Origin: Arthrobacter sp. MA-N2
Lineage (GTDB): Bacteria; Actinomycetota; Actinomycetes; Actinomycetales; Micrococcaceae
Assembly (NCBI RefSeq): GCF_000517125.1
Contig: NZ_KI912155.1
Coordinates: 311,707 to 375,706, forward strand
DNA length: 64,000 nucleotides
Direction: 5' to 3'
How positions within the stretch are numbered: position 1 is the stretch's first letter; each line of letters begins with the position of its first letter. The position numbers and the translations under genes were made by a program. Shown piece by piece: positions 53,199-62,125 of this stretch. The notes under the pieces were generated by a model. That model had not been told where the DNA came from, ran no database searches, and saw only the letters and a program-made list of their open reading frames with translations.

Positions 53199-54107
53199 TC
53201 AGAACCCTGCCAGGCCAGCCAGCGCCCGTAGTCCCCGTTGCACCCGTTCATTCCACGTGCCTGGGTTGCCGGCGGAGGGCCGGGCCAGGAGCGAATCTCC
53301 TGCCCTCACAAGCTCGGGAACCGCCCCCGCAGTTTGCTCGGCCGGCAGCTCGGAGGAATAGCGCAGGACAGCCACCGGAGAGGCGTAGACGGCCTGCCAC
53401 AGGGCTCCCTGGCTGATGGACAGCCTTGTCCCGGGGGTGCCGCTGCCTTCCAGGTGCTCTTCCACCAGGGTCGCGTGGTGGTCTCCGCTGCTCAAGTGCA
53501 GCTCGATGGCGGGGTGCCCGTCCTGCATCATGGCCCGGGCGGATACCACGTGGTATCCCATGTTTGCCATGTCCGGGCATGCCCAGCCGTCCTTCCGAAG
53601 TTCCGCCAGCTGCTGCCCGGTCAGGCTGACAGTTCCCGCCACGGTGACAGGCAGGCCGAGCTGCGAACCGGTCACTGCGAGCTGCTGCTCGGTGTTGCCG
53701 GCCAGGGTTGAACCGAGCAAGGTCCGGACTTCCTGATCTCCGCGGTTGGAAGCCTGGGGCGTGGCGTCGCCGCCGATCGCATAGGCGGCCACCGCCAGGA
53801 TTCCGGCACTGATAGCGAGCCCGCTTGCCGTGGCACTGACAAGCCGTACGCCACGCCAGACGCTTCGCTGGACCGGCCTGCGCCCGGGCGACTCGGTTTG
53901 CGCCAAGCGTTCGGTGTGTTCGAGCAGCCGGTTGGTCAAATCCCGGCTGGCTTCGGGGACCTCGGCACGCCTAAGGCGCTCCAGGTACTGGCGTTCACGA
54001 AGGACGGCAGCCTGGCATTCAGAGCATTCCTGCAGGTGGCCGGGGGTGCGGCTGTGCCGGATAGTTCCCCGGTTCAAGCCACCTCGTCGTCCGTTCAGCA
54101 GACCCAT
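53199..54107 (-). CDS. rseA: Anti-sigma factor, RseA-like zinc-binding type
   Basis: This 302-residue protein is the likely SigE anti-sigma factor. A zinc-binding HxxxCxxC lies at His 24, Cys 28 and Cys 31 (GHLQECSEC), followed by a helix-rich sigma-binding part, one membrane segment (SATASGLAISAGILAVAAYA) and an extracytoplasmic C-terminal domain. ATG 54107 lies six bases after the sigE stop, so translation is probably coupled; no Shine-Dalgarno is seen. Its N-terminal helix is shorter than in many anti-sigma factors, so the start could be elsewhere. Confidence 0.88.
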   Translation of the reverse strand: MGLLNGRRGGLNRGTIRHSRTPGHLQECSECQAAVLRERQYLERLRRAEVPEASRDLTNRLLEHTERLAQTESPGRRPVQRSVWRGVRLVSATASGLAISAGILAVAAYAIGGDATPQASNRGDQEVRTLLGSTLAGNTEQQLAVTGSQLGLPVTVAGTVSLTGQQLAELRKDGWACPDMANMGYHVVSARAMMQDGHPAIELHLSSGDHHATLVEEHLEGSGTPGTRLSISQGALWQAVYASPVAVLRYSSELPAEQTAGAVPELVRAGDSLLARPSAGNPGTWNERVQRGLRALAGLAGF

Positions 54108-54113
54108 CGCTGG

Positions 54114-54758
54114 CTAAAGGAGACCGGCGATGCGGGGCATTTTCAGCCGTGGCTTGCGGGTTTGGACCGGACGCGGATCCCGGTGCGCCAGCTTTTCGCG
54201 GAGCATGGTCCGGCCGCGGTGGATGCGGGACCTGACGGTCCCGAGTTTCACGCCCAGGGCTTCGGCAACTTCGTCATAGGAGAGGCCTTCAAGATCGCAA
54301 AGCACGACGGCGGCGCGAAAGTCCGGCGGGAGTTCTTCAAGGGCGCGCTGGACGTCAAGGTCCAGGTTGTTCAACTCGAAGCTCTGCTCGGGCCCGGGCT
54401 CACGGCCGGGCAACCGGGATTCGGCGTCTTCGGCCAAGGCATCGAAGCGGATGCGGCTCTTCCGCCGTGCCTGGTCGAGGAAGAGGTTGGTGGTGATCCG
54501 GTGCAACCAGCCGTCGAGCGTCCCCGGCTTGAAGTTTTCGAGCGAACGGAAGACGCGGACAAAGACTTCCTGGGTGAGATCCTCGGCGTCGAACTTGTTT
54601 CCCGTCAGCCGATAGGCAAGACGGAAGACTTTGGCCGAGTGGTTCTCCACCACTTCTTCCCAGGTAGGTCTGACCCATTCTTCCGCGGGCGGGGCCTGGT
54701 CGGTTGAACCCAGGACTGCTTCCGTCGTCTGGACTGGCGCAGCACTTGATGCCCGCAT
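54114..54758 (-). CDS. sigE: ECF sigma factor SigE
   Basis: This 214-residue extracytoplasmic-function sigma factor has region 2 ([20 protein letters not shown] and [14 protein letters not shown]) and region 4 ([39 protein letters not shown]), with no region 1 or 3. It is homologous to mycobacterial SigE, a cell-envelope stress sigma factor. AGGGGAG precedes the ATG. It is divergent from an O-methyltransferase and followed by rseA and tatB, as in mycobacteria. Confidence 0.95.
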   Translation of the reverse strand: MRASSAAPVQTTEAVLGSTDQAPPAEEWVRPTWEEVVENHSAKVFRLAYRLTGNKFDAEDLTQEVFVRVFRSLENFKPGTLDGWLHRITTNLFLDQARRKSRIRFDALAEDAESRLPGREPGPEQSFELNNLDLDVQRALEELPPDFRAAVVLCDLEGLSYDEVAEALGVKLGTVRSRIHRGRTMLREKLAHRDPRPVQTRKPRLKMPRIAGLL

Positions 54759-54844
54759 CGTCCACTCCCCTCAACTGTTTGTCGTCCTGCCGGTCACTCA
54801 GGAGTTCGTTGCCGACCGTCACTTGGATGGCCGGACCTACATCA

Positions 54845-54864
54845 TCCCAGTTTTGTCTGGGATT
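54845..54864. repeat. Small palindrome in the sigE / O-methyltransferase gap
   Basis: ATCCCAG and CTGGGAT flank TTTTGT, followed by TTTT. It lies in the middle of the 267-base divergent gap, and could be an operator or a small plus-strand terminator. Confidence 0.4.
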
Positions 54865-55025
54865 TTGCTGATCACGGGTCCGTTTTCCCGCAGAGCGAAC
54901 ATCGTCCGAAGGACACCCGCACGCCGCCGGGAAGACACAGAATTAGCGGCCGGGGGTGTCCGGGCTGAGCGGCCGGGAGCCAGTAGTCTGGAAGCAACAC
55001 CCCTCTGCCTGGAAAGCGAACCCCC

Positions 55026-55658
55026 ATGAGTGCCGATAAGTCAACCAGCTGGTCCTATGCAGAAGATCTGCCTGCCGAGGACGACGTGTTGCTTCGCGCC
55101 CGTGAACGGTCGTTCGAGCTGGGCGTTACTCCAGTCAGCCCCGGCGTCGGCGCTGTCCTGACGGTACTCGCGGCGGCATCGAAGGCGCAGACCGTTGTGG
55201 AGGTCGGTTCCGGGGCAGGAGTGTCCGGCGTGTGCCTTCTGCGTGGCCTCAGCCCCCAAGCTGTCCTGACAACGATCGACGTCGACGTCGAGCACCTTAA
55301 AGCCGCGCGCGAGGCCTTCCTGGAGTCGGGCAGTCCCGCGAACCGGACCCGGACCATTTCCGGCCGCGCAGCCGATGTCTTGCCGCGCCTCACCGATTCC
55401 GCTTACGACCTCGTGTTCATCGACGCTGACAAGCCCAACTTTCCCGGATACGTCGAGCAGGCCATCAGGTTGCTCAAGTCCGGCGGAACGCTGGTCATCA
55501 ATGACGCTTTGGACAAGGACAAGGTTTCCAACCCGGCCGCCAGGGACAGCACCACAGTGGTGTTGCGCCAGATCGGCAAGGCCATCCGCGATGACGAGCG
55601 CCTCTCCTCGGCAATGCTTCCCACTGGTGACGGTTTGCTGGTAGCAGTCAAGAAGTAG
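55026..55658 (+). CDS. SAM-dependent O-methyltransferase (class I, caffeoyl-CoA OMT-like)
   Basis: This 210-residue protein has the SAM-binding motif VVEVGSGAGVSGVCLLRGL, LTTIDVDVEHLKAAREAF, and YDLVFIDADKPNFPGYVE. It matches the Rv1220c-position methyltransferase that lies divergently from sigE in mycobacteria. GGAAAG lies upstream of the ATG. The acceptor is unknown. It converges on the DUF3117 gene through a hairpin. Confidence 0.93.
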   Translation: MSADKSTSWSYAEDLPAEDDVLLRARERSFELGVTPVSPGVGAVLTVLAAASKAQTVVEVGSGAGVSGVCLLRGLSPQAVLTTIDVDVEHLKAAREAFLESGSPANRTRTISGRAADVLPRLTDSAYDLVFIDADKPNFPGYVEQAIRLLKSGGTLVINDALDKDKVSNPAARDSTTVVLRQIGKAIRDDERLSSAMLPTGDGLLVAVKK

Positions 55659-55693
55659 TCTGCTCCCGCCATACCCCAAGCTTAAACATCAAA

Positions 55694-55724
55694 GCAGGGC
55701 GCCGGCTCTTCTGCCGGGCCCTGC
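55694..55724. terminator. Bidirectional hairpin between O-methyltransferase and DUF3117
   Basis: GCAGGGC-GCCGGC pairs with GCCGG-GCCCTGC with one bulge around TCTTCT. It separates two convergent genes; no clear T-run. Confidence 0.55.
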
Positions 55725-55733
55725 CCAGTGAAT

Positions 55734-55901
55734 CTATTCGGTAACGCCTACGAGGCATTCCTTGAGGTTCGCCGCTTCTGCTGCGTTGAGTTCGACCACT
55801 AGCCGTCCTCCGCCTTCGAGCGGCACACGCATGATCAGGCTGCGGCCCTCTTTGGTTACTTCCATAGGGCCGTCGCCAGTACGTGGTTTCATAGCCGCCA
55901 T
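55734..55901 (-). CDS. DUF3117 small conserved protein
   Basis: This 55-residue protein (MAAMKPRTGDGPMEVTKEGR... ending ANLKECLVGVTE) matches the DUF3117 family, highly conserved in Actinobacteria. GGAGGGG lies nine bases before ATG 55901; the frame's ATG at 55928 has no support. Small, acidic, possibly a beta-rich dimer. No function is known. Confidence 0.92.
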   Translation of the reverse strand: MAAMKPRTGDGPMEVTKEGRSLIMRVPLEGGGRLVVELNAAEAANLKECLVGVTE

Positions 55902-56015
55902 TAGGAAAATCCCCTCCAGTTGTCCCAAATCCCGCCAACCCGGCCGGGCTGGCTCCGCGTGGAATTTACGGCGTCGACAGTCTTGGCTGTTCAGTCGTCT
56001 CAGTCGTCGCCGCCG

Positions 56016-56035
56016 AGCACCCGAGGGTGCTTTTT
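56016..56035 (+). terminator. Intrinsic terminator with no plus-strand gene before it
   Basis: AGCACCC (56016-56022), loop GA, GGGTGCT (56025-56031) then TTTT. It points along the plus strand, yet the nearest plus gene ends at 55658 and has its own hairpin. See findings for a possible small RNA. Confidence 0.6.
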
Positions 56036-56141
56036 GTCCTTGCTTGTGTCCATTATCTCGTAATTACCCGCCCGTAGCTAATTGATGGACTTTTCCCGGC
56101 GGGCCGCGATCGCTCTTGAACAGGCCAAACGCCCCCCGGCG

Positions 56142-57398
56142 TCACGGAGGATAGTCTCCGCCGCCCGGCAGCGGAGCCCACGCCCACAGCCAGACAATCC
56201 AGACGATCTGAAGGAGGACGAACATGACCACCACCGTGCCACGGTAGGCCTTCGAACGAGACAACCATGCCGCGCTGAGCGCCAGGGGGAACAACGGCAG
56301 GAGCATCCGGAACGTACTCGTCTGCGGGTGCAGGAAAGCCAGCAGGTACGCCATGTAGCACGTGCACCACAGCCGCAGTTCAGTGCCCAAGGCCCGGACC
56401 GGCTTGCTCAGCATCATCAGGGCAAAGACCGCCACGAACATAAACGGCGCCAGCGTCCCGAGCACGGGCCCGAAGAGCATTTGGCCGGTCTCGAACCACG
56501 GCTTGAAGGGAACAAGGTCATCCCCACGCCACACGGTTTCGGTCTTCGTGTAGGCCAGCGGATCGCCGGTGACTGCCCAGGCAATGGCCGGCCAAGCGAG
56601 CGCGCCCGCCACGCTGACCACTACCAGCCCGGTCAGCGATGCAAGTTCCCGGAGCGCGGGAGCAGCCAATTCCCTGGGCACGGTGGTCAGCTCCGGACGG
56701 CGTCCGAACCTCCTCCAAAGGCGATTCAGCAAGAGCACCCCGACCATCGCCGCGAAAGGCACACCAGTGGGCCGCGATAGGCACATGAGCAAGACCACGG
56801 GCATCGCTGCAAGGTACTTGCGGCGCACCACGAGCAGAAGGGAGCCCGCCAGCAGCAGGATATTGAGGGATTCCGCGTAGGGGACCTGCAGGATGGGCGA
56901 GACGGGGAATGTCGAGAAAAAAACGACTGCCCAGAGCGCAGTGCGGCGCCCGGTGTATTCCCGGAACAGCTTGTAAACCACCATGGCCGCCCCGAGCCCG
57001 GCGACCATGGCAATCGTCGTTAAAGCCGGCAGGGTTGCCAATCCGGTGAGGGCTCCGAGTGCCCTGGCGAGGTAGGGAAACAGGGCGTAGAAGGCCCAGG
57101 AATTTTCCGCGACATTGCCGCTCGCATTCAGCGGCAGGACAGACGGATAACCGTTGTCGGCCGCTTGGGCGTACCAGCGTCCATCCCAGATCGTGATGAA
57201 GTTCCAGTAGTCAGGTGTTGGCGGAAACCACGGATTGACGCCTTGCTGCAATGCCGCAGCCATGAAGATGCACGCGCTGACAAGCCTCGCGGCGATGTAG
57301 ATGAGGGCGATCTGGACCCACCACGGCCAAGCCGCGGCATGAGCTCCTACGCGGCGCAGCGTACTCTTCGAGGAGCGCGTTCCGAGGGACGGGGTCAC
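56142..57398 (-). CDS. PIG-V-like membrane mannosyltransferase
   Basis: This 418-residue polytopic protein has about nine hydrophobic spans and the PIG-V-type loop IWDGRWYAQAADNGYP near residue 70, plus SWAFYALFPYLARALG and FFSTFPVSPILQVPYAESLN. These match bacterial PIG-V/GT-C glycosyltransferases that use polyprenyl-phosphate mannose. Its ATG overlaps the stop of the DivIVA-like gene (ATGA). The acceptor is unknown; a lipid or wall glycan is plausible. Confidence 0.85.
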   Translation of the reverse strand: MTPSLGTRSSKSTLRRVGAHAAAWPWWVQIALIYIAARLVSACIFMAAALQQGVNPWFPPTPDYWNFITIWDGRWYAQAADNGYPSVLPLNASGNVAENSWAFYALFPYLARALGALTGLATLPALTTIAMVAGLGAAMVVYKLFREYTGRRTALWAVVFFSTFPVSPILQVPYAESLNILLLAGSLLLVVRRKYLAAMPVVLLMCLSRPTGVPFAAMVGVLLLNRLWRRFGRRPELTTVPRELAAPALRELASLTGLVVVSVAGALAWPAIAWAVTGDPLAYTKTETVWRGDDLVPFKPWFETGQMLFGPVLGTLAPFMFVAVFALMMLSKPVRALGTELRLWCTCYMAYLLAFLHPQTSTFRMLLPLFPLALSAAWLSRSKAYRGTVVVMFVLLQIVWIVWLWAWAPLPGGGDYPP

Positions 57399-57721
57399 GC
57401 TGTCGGTTCTTCCTGGTTCCTGGCTGTTTCAAGGGAGCGCTTCAGCCGGTCGATTTCCCTCTCCTGCGCGGTGAGTTGATCCCTCAACTCATCGAGCACC
57501 TGATCAACCTGGTCCATCCGGTAGCCGCGCAGGCCCAGGGCAAACCGTACGCGGTCGACGTCGGACGCCTTGGCTCCGGCCGGTAGCAGAACCGGCGGCA
57601 GGTTCGGGACTGGTTCATCCAACCCGGCGCCGGAGTTGCGGCTGGACCGGGCCATTCCGGCACCGAGAAACAACACGGCACCGGCAATGGCGATCGCGAG
57701 AAAGACCAAGAAGAAGCTCAC
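57395..57721 (-). CDS. DivIVA-domain small membrane protein
   Basis: This 108-residue protein starts with a membrane segment (FFLVFLAIAIAGAVLFLGAG) and has a DivIVA-like motif VRFALGLRGYRMDQVDQVLDE followed by a coiled coil (LRDQLTAQEREIDRLKRSLE). It resembles the small DivIVA-domain proteins near gpgS/Rv1209 in mycobacteria. The GTG start precedes a four-base overlap with the glycosyltransferase, so the pair is translated together. It may localise that enzyme at growing poles, which is speculative. Confidence 0.85.
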   Translation of the reverse strand: MSFFLVFLAIAIAGAVLFLGAGMARSSRNSGAGLDEPVPNLPPVLLPAGAKASDVDRVRFALGLRGYRMDQVDQVLDELRDQLTAQEREIDRLKRSLETARNQEEPTA

Positions 57722-57761
57722 AACACCATCGTGCCAGACTCAGCTGAGAGCTCAGGCAACG

Positions 57762-58613
57762 CTACTCCGGGCGCTGGTCGCCATTGGTCGAGGGCGGACG
57801 CGGGACGCCGTGCAGCACGCGGTGCACGGCATCCGCCGGATCGTCAACCAGCTGGATGAGGTCCAGGTCCTTCGCGGAGACCATGCCTTCGGCCACCAAA
57901 GTCCCCTTGATCCATTCGATCATCGGGCTCCAGAAGTCAACACCCAACAGGACGATGGGGAACGACGTCACTTTGCGGGTCTGCACCAGGACCATGGCCT
58001 CGAACAGTTCGTCCAAGGTCCCCAAGCCGCCCGGCAGGACGATGAAACCTTGCGCGTACTTCACGAACATGGTCTTTCGGGCGAAGAAGTACCTGAAGTT
58101 GATACCCAGGTCCACCCACCGGTTCAGACCCTGTTCAAACGGCAGTTCGATGCCCAGGCCCACGGACACTCCATTGCCTTCCACAGCACCCCTGTTGGCG
58201 GCTTCCATGGATCCGGGGCCGCCTCCTGTGATGACGGCGACGCCGGCTTCGGCGAGATGGCGGCCGACTTGCACGCCCATGTCGTAAAAGCCGGTTCCTG
58301 GCTTGGTGCGGGCGGAACCGAAGACGCTGACCGCCGGGCCAAGCTCTGCCAGTGCACCGAACCCTTCGACGAATTCGCTCTGGATTCGAAGTACCCGCCA
58401 CGGGTCGGTGTGAATAAAGTGGTCCGCTCCCCGCGTGTCCAGGAGCCGTTGGTCCGACATCGGCATGGCGGCCTGTTTGCGCCGAAGCTCCAAGGGTCCT
58501 TTGTGCTTGGCTGGCGGTTCCGCGGCAACGGCAGGAGCTGACGCTGCCGTTCCGTTGCCCGTGGCTTTGCCGTTAGCGTCTGGACTTGGAACCTGGGGCT
58601 GGCTGGTACTCAT
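57762..58613 (-). CDS. LOG-family Rossmann protein (TIGR00730-type)
   Basis: This 283-residue protein has the lysine-decarboxylase-like/LOG fold: SVFGSARTKPGTGFYD, VITGGGPGSMEAANRGA and the signature VLPGGLGTLDELFE. Members hydrolyse nucleoside 5'-monophosphates such as cytokinin ribotides or pyrimidine/purine nucleotides. The N-terminal 45 residues are low-complexity. TAGCCT ends six bases before ATG 58613, so I prefer it over ATG 58619. It lies divergently from gluA. Confidence 0.92.
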   Translation of the reverse strand: MSTSQPQVPSPDANGKATGNGTAASAPAVAAEPPAKHKGPLELRRKQAAMPMSDQRLLDTRGADHFIHTDPWRVLRIQSEFVEGFGALAELGPAVSVFGSARTKPGTGFYDMGVQVGRHLAEAGVAVITGGGPGSMEAANRGAVEGNGVSVGLGIELPFEQGLNRWVDLGINFRYFFARKTMFVKYAQGFIVLPGGLGTLDELFEAMVLVQTRKVTSFPIVLLGVDFWSPMIEWIKGTLVAEGMVSAKDLDLIQLVDDPADAVHRVLHGVPRPPSTNGDQRPE

Positions 58614-58619
58614 TGACAT

Positions 58620-58625
58620 AGGCTA
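58620..58625 (-). promoter_or_regulatory. Predicted -10 (TAGCCT) before the LOG gene
   Basis: TAGCCT on the minus strand ends six bases before ATG 58613, giving a leaderless-type transcript. Confidence 0.45.
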
Positions 58626-58784
58626 GCGCGGATGGCGGGTACTACTGTTCCAGCGCTGCTCTCTTGTTCGTGTTGCCGCACGCGGCTGCACTCCTTCCTG
58701 CCAACAAACTGCAAGAGAGGTATCTGTTGAATCACGATCTGCGGAAGTTGTTGTGAGCTGGCTCATCATAGGGCGTTTCTTCGC

Positions 58785-58790
58785 TAGATT
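58785..58790 (+). promoter_or_regulatory. Predicted -10 (TAGATT) of the gluABCD operon
   Basis: TAGATT ends six bases before the gluA ATG and no Shine-Dalgarno is visible, so the transcript is expected to start at or very near the ATG. Confidence 0.55.
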
Positions 58791-58796
58791 CGACGT

Positions 58797-59552
58797 ATGA
58801 CTACTCAAGCCTCCAGCGAAACCCTCGTCTCCCTGAATGGCGTCAACAAGCACTACGGTCAACTGCATGTCCTCAAGGACATCAACCTCCAGGTCAAGAA
58901 GGGCGAGGTTGTGGTTGTCATCGGGCCGTCGGGCTCGGGTAAGTCGACGCTGTGCCGGGCCATCAACCGGCTCGAGACCATCGACACGGGCGAGATCTCG
59001 ATCGACGGCAAGAAACTTCCCGAGGAAGGCAAGGAACTCGCCCTCCTCCGTGCCGACGTCGGGATGGTCTTCCAGTCCTTCAACCTGTTCGCGCACAAGA
59101 CGATCCTCGAGAACGTCACCCTGGGTCCGATCAAGGTCAAGAAACTGGACAAGGCAACCGCGGACAAGGAAGCCATGGCGTTGTTGGAGCGGGTCGGCGT
59201 CGGGCAACAGGCACCCAAGTTGCCGGCACAATTGTCCGGCGGCCAGCAGCAGCGTGTGGCAATCGCGCGGGCCCTCGCCATGAAACCGAAGGTCATGCTG
59301 TTCGATGAGCCGACCTCCGCCCTTGACCCGGAAATGATCAACGAGGTCCTGGACGTCATGGTCCAGCTGGCCAAGGAAGGCATGACCATGATCGTGGTCA
59401 CCCACGAGATGGGCTTTGCCAGGAAGGCTGCGGACCGTGTGGTCTTCATGGCGGACGGCCAGATCGTGGAAGACGCCAAACCCGAGGAATTCTTCACCAA
59501 TCCCCAGAGCAACCGTGCCAAGGATTTCCTCTCGAAACTCCTGACCCACTAG
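58797..59552 (+). CDS. gluA: Glutamate-type ABC transporter ATP-binding protein GluA
   Basis: This 251-residue ABC ATPase has Walker [10 protein letters not shown] (43-51), [28 protein letters not shown] and VVTHEMGF. Gene order ATPase - binding protein - permease - permease is that of the Corynebacterium gluABCD system for glutamate import. A leaderless-type promoter precedes it. The substrate is assigned by order and family only. Confidence 0.93.
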   Translation: MTTQASSETLVSLNGVNKHYGQLHVLKDINLQVKKGEVVVVIGPSGSGKSTLCRAINRLETIDTGEISIDGKKLPEEGKELALLRADVGMVFQSFNLFAHKTILENVTLGPIKVKKLDKATADKEAMALLERVGVGQQAPKLPAQLSGGQQQRVAIARALAMKPKVMLFDEPTSALDPEMINEVLDVMVQLAKEGMTMIVVTHEMGFARKAADRVVFMADGQIVEDAKPEEFFTNPQSNRAKDFLSKLLTH

Positions 59553-59601
59553 CACCCACCGCACCCGGGCCGCAGTGCGGCCGCACAATGAAAGGAACAT
59601 C

Positions 59602-60501
59602 ATGAAGGCTTTTATCACCCGGAGGAAATCTCTTCTGGTCGCCGCAAGTGCAGTGCTCGCCCTGTCGCTGAGCGCATGTGGGGGAAGCGGCGGCGGCTCC
59701 ACGGCGCCGAGCAGTGCGTCCGCACCTTTCACCGTGGCTCAGAATGTGTCCATCACGGGCAGCCCGACATTCGACACCATCAAATCGAATGGGAAAGTCC
59801 GGATCGGCGTGAAGCAGGATCAGCCCGGCTTGGGATTCAAAGATGCTGCGACCGGCGAGTACAGCGGCTTTGACATCCAGATTGCCCAGTGGATTGCGGC
59901 ATCCCTTGGCTTCTCCCAGGACAAGATCGAATACAAGCCAATCCCTTCCGCCAACCGCGAGTCAGCCATTACCAACGGCGACATCGACTATTACGTCGGG
60001 ACGTACTCCATCACTGACAAGCGCAAGCAGCTGATCGATTTCGCGGGTCCCTACTTCGTGACCGGCCAGGGCCTGCTGGTCAAGAAGGACAACACGTCCA
60101 TCAACAGTGAGAAGGACCTCTCCGGCAAGAACGTCTGCTCGGCCACCGGTTCCACGCCGATTCAGAACATCAAGGCGAACTTCCCCAGCACCAAGACCAC
60201 AGAGTTCGACACGTACTCGCAGTGCGTCGAAGCCCTCAAGAGCGGTCAGGTCGACGCCGTCACCACCGACCAGGCCATCCTGCTCGGCTACGCTGCCCAG
60301 GAGCCGGACAGCCTGAAGGTCGTCGGCCAGCCATTCACCGTTGAGAAGTACGGTGTCGGCCTGAAGAAGGGCGACACTGCGCTGCGCCAGTTCATCAACA
60401 AGATGTTCACCGATGGCGGATCCACGTGGCAGAAAATCTACGACTCCACCCTGGGGCAGTCCGGCACCAAGGTCACCCAGCCCGCAGTGGACAACTACTA
60501 A
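59602..60501 (+). CDS. gluB: Glutamate-type ABC transporter binding lipoprotein GluB
   Basis: This 299-residue family 3 solute-binding protein has the signal peptide MKAFITRRKSLLVAASAVLA with the lipobox LSAC and a Gly/Ser-rich linker, then KVRIGVKQDQPGLGFKD, GFDIQIAQWIAASLGF and YYVGTYSITDKRKQLIDF. AAAGGA precedes ATG 59602. A GC-rich hairpin follows the gene and separates it from gluC. Confidence 0.95.
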   Translation: MKAFITRRKSLLVAASAVLALSLSACGGSGGGSTAPSSASAPFTVAQNVSITGSPTFDTIKSNGKVRIGVKQDQPGLGFKDAATGEYSGFDIQIAQWIAASLGFSQDKIEYKPIPSANRESAITNGDIDYYVGTYSITDKRKQLIDFAGPYFVTGQGLLVKKDNTSINSEKDLSGKNVCSATGSTPIQNIKANFPSTKTTEFDTYSQCVEALKSGQVDAVTTDQAILLGYAAQEPDSLKVVGQPFTVEKYGVGLKKGDTALRQFINKMFTDGGSTWQKIYDSTLGQSGTKVTQPAVDNY

Positions 60502-60510
60502 GCCAATGTT

Positions 60511-60537
60511 GAGGGGGCGGCTCAAAGCCGCTCCCTC
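60511..60537 (+). terminator. Stem-loop between gluB and gluC (attenuator or mRNA-stability hairpin)
   Basis: GAGGGGGCGGCT (60511-60522) pairs, with one G-U, with AGCCGCTCCCTC (60526-60537) over CAA. There is no T-run. It ends three bases before the first gluC ATG. Such hairpins often protect the upstream binding-protein mRNA so that it is made in excess over the permeases. Confidence 0.7.
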
Positions 60538-60539
60538 GG

Positions 60540-61223
60540 ATGTCCCCTCAAATATCGGCTGAAAGCGACCATTCTGTGAATACGCTGCTGAACAACTCGG
60601 ATCTCTTTATCACGGGGTTCCGGAACACCCTCATACTCTTCTTCTTTGCCGGGATCTTTGCCTTGATCCTGGGCACCATCGTGGCAACACTGCGTGTTTC
60701 TCCGATCCCTGCGATGCGCGCCGCAGCCACGCTGTATATCAACGTGGTGCGCAACACCCCGTTGACGCTGGTCCTGTTCTTTTTTGCCTTGGGCTATCCG
60801 AAGCTCGGCCTCGTCGAAATTGATTTCATGACTGCCGCTACCGTTGGCCTCAGCCTATACACGGCCACGTACGTGGCCGAGGCCGTACGCTCCGGCATCA
60901 ACACCGTTCCCGTGGGCCAAGCCGAAGCTGCCCGCGCCATCGGACTGACGTTCACGCAAACGCTCACGGTCGTGATCCTCCCCCAGGCTTTCCGCGCGGT
61001 CATCCCGCCCATGTTCAGCGTGTTCATTGCATTGCTCAAGAACACCACGGTGGCTGCAGGATTTTCAGTGGCCGAAGCGGGGGCCATTCGGTCAAACCTT
61101 TCCGAGCGCGGGGAACCCGCCATGGCCGGACTGCTCTGGGTCGCACTAATATTCGTTCTGATCGTTTTCATCCTTTCCTTCGCACAGCGAAAGCTTGAAA
61201 AGAAATGGAAGGTGGCCCGATGA
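60540..61223 (+). CDS. gluC: Glutamate-type ABC transporter permease GluC
   Basis: This 227-residue permease has hydrophobic spans starting TLILFFFAGIFALILGTIVA, the NVVRNTPLTLVLFFFALGYP motif, and the EAA loop EAARAIGLTFTQTLTVVILPQ. No good ribosome binding site precedes ATG 60540, which touches the gluB-gluC hairpin; GTG 60576 (VNTLLNNS) is a reasonable alternative. It overlaps gluD by four bases. Confidence 0.93.
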   Translation: MSPQISAESDHSVNTLLNNSDLFITGFRNTLILFFFAGIFALILGTIVATLRVSPIPAMRAAATLYINVVRNTPLTLVLFFFALGYPKLGLVEIDFMTAATVGLSLYTATYVAEAVRSGINTVPVGQAEAARAIGLTFTQTLTVVILPQAFRAVIPPMFSVFIALLKNTTVAAGFSVAEAGAIRSNLSERGEPAMAGLLWVALIFVLIVFILSFAQRKLEKKWKVAR

Positions 61224-62074
61224 GCTCGGTTCTCTTTGACGCCCCGGGGCCAAAAGCGCGCGCACGCTACAGGATTCTCGGCGTCGTAACCGCCCTGGTC
61301 ATCATTGCCATCGTCGGGTTCATCGTCCTCCGCTTCGCTCAAAGCGGGCAGTTCGATGCGAAGAAATGGCAGTTGTTCACCTTCCCGCTGGTGCAGCAGA
61401 CCATCGTCCAGTCGGTAGGTGCAACGCTTTCCGCTTTTGCCACGGCAGCCGTGTTCAGCCTTGTCCTCGGTGTCTTCCTGGCGTTCGGCCGGCTCTCCGA
61501 CCGCAAGTGGATCAGCATGCCTTGCTACGGGTTCACGGAACTCTTCCGTGCCGTTCCCTTGCTGATCCTCATGATGATCTTCTACTACGGACTACCCCAG
61601 CTGGGCGTCCAGGGCATCACGCCTTTTACGGCAGTCGTTGCCGGCCTGGTGCTGTACAACGGATCGGTGCTGGCGGAAGTCTTCCGCGCCGGCATTGAAT
61701 CGCTTCCCCGCGGACAGAGCGAGGCCGGCTATGCCATCGGCTTGCCCAAGAGCGCGGTGATGACGAACATCCTGCTTCCGCAGGCGGTCCGCTCGATGCT
61801 CCCGGTGATCATTTCCCAGCTCGTGGTCATTCTCAAGGACACGGCGTTGGGCTTCATCGTGACCTACAACGAAATCCTCTTCCAAGCGAAATACTTCGGA
61901 AGCCAAGCCCAGTACGGCTCGCCCATCATCCCCTCCGCCATCATTGCCGGCGTGCTGTACGTGGGCATGTGCCTGATCCTCGCGGGCATCGCCAAGTGGC
62001 TTGAAAGCCGGATGCGCCGCAACGTCAAAGTGGTGAAGGTAGCCAGATCGGAAATTGTGGCGGCCGAGGGCTAG
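61220..62074 (+). CDS. gluD: Glutamate-type ABC transporter permease GluD
   Basis: This 284-residue permease follows gluC with an ATGA overlap; AAGG lies seven bases before ATG 61220, so I reject the earlier in-frame ATG 61205. Motifs include CYGFTELFRAVPLLILMMIF and the EAA loop SEAGYAIGLPKSAVMTNILL. Two different permeases imply a heterodimeric pore. The operon closes with a 16-bp hairpin. Confidence 0.94.
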   Translation: MSSVLFDAPGPKARARYRILGVVTALVIIAIVGFIVLRFAQSGQFDAKKWQLFTFPLVQQTIVQSVGATLSAFATAAVFSLVLGVFLAFGRLSDRKWISMPCYGFTELFRAVPLLILMMIFYYGLPQLGVQGITPFTAVVAGLVLYNGSVLAEVFRAGIESLPRGQSEAGYAIGLPKSAVMTNILLPQAVRSMLPVIISQLVVILKDTALGFIVTYNEILFQAKYFGSQAQYGSPIIPSAIIAGVLYVGMCLILAGIAKWLESRMRRNVKVVKVARSEIVAAEG

Positions 62075-62078
62075 CCAA

Positions 62079-62113
62079 AACGTGGGTGTGGCCCGCGGGG
62101 CCACACCCACGTT
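62079..62113. terminator. Bidirectional hairpin between gluD and dapE
   Basis: AACGTGGGTGTGGCCC (62079-62094) and its exact complement (62098-62113) flank GCG. The two genes converge here. No long T-run, but the position and 16-bp stem make termination likely. Confidence 0.8.
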
Positions 62114-62125
62114 CGCAGTTAAACG

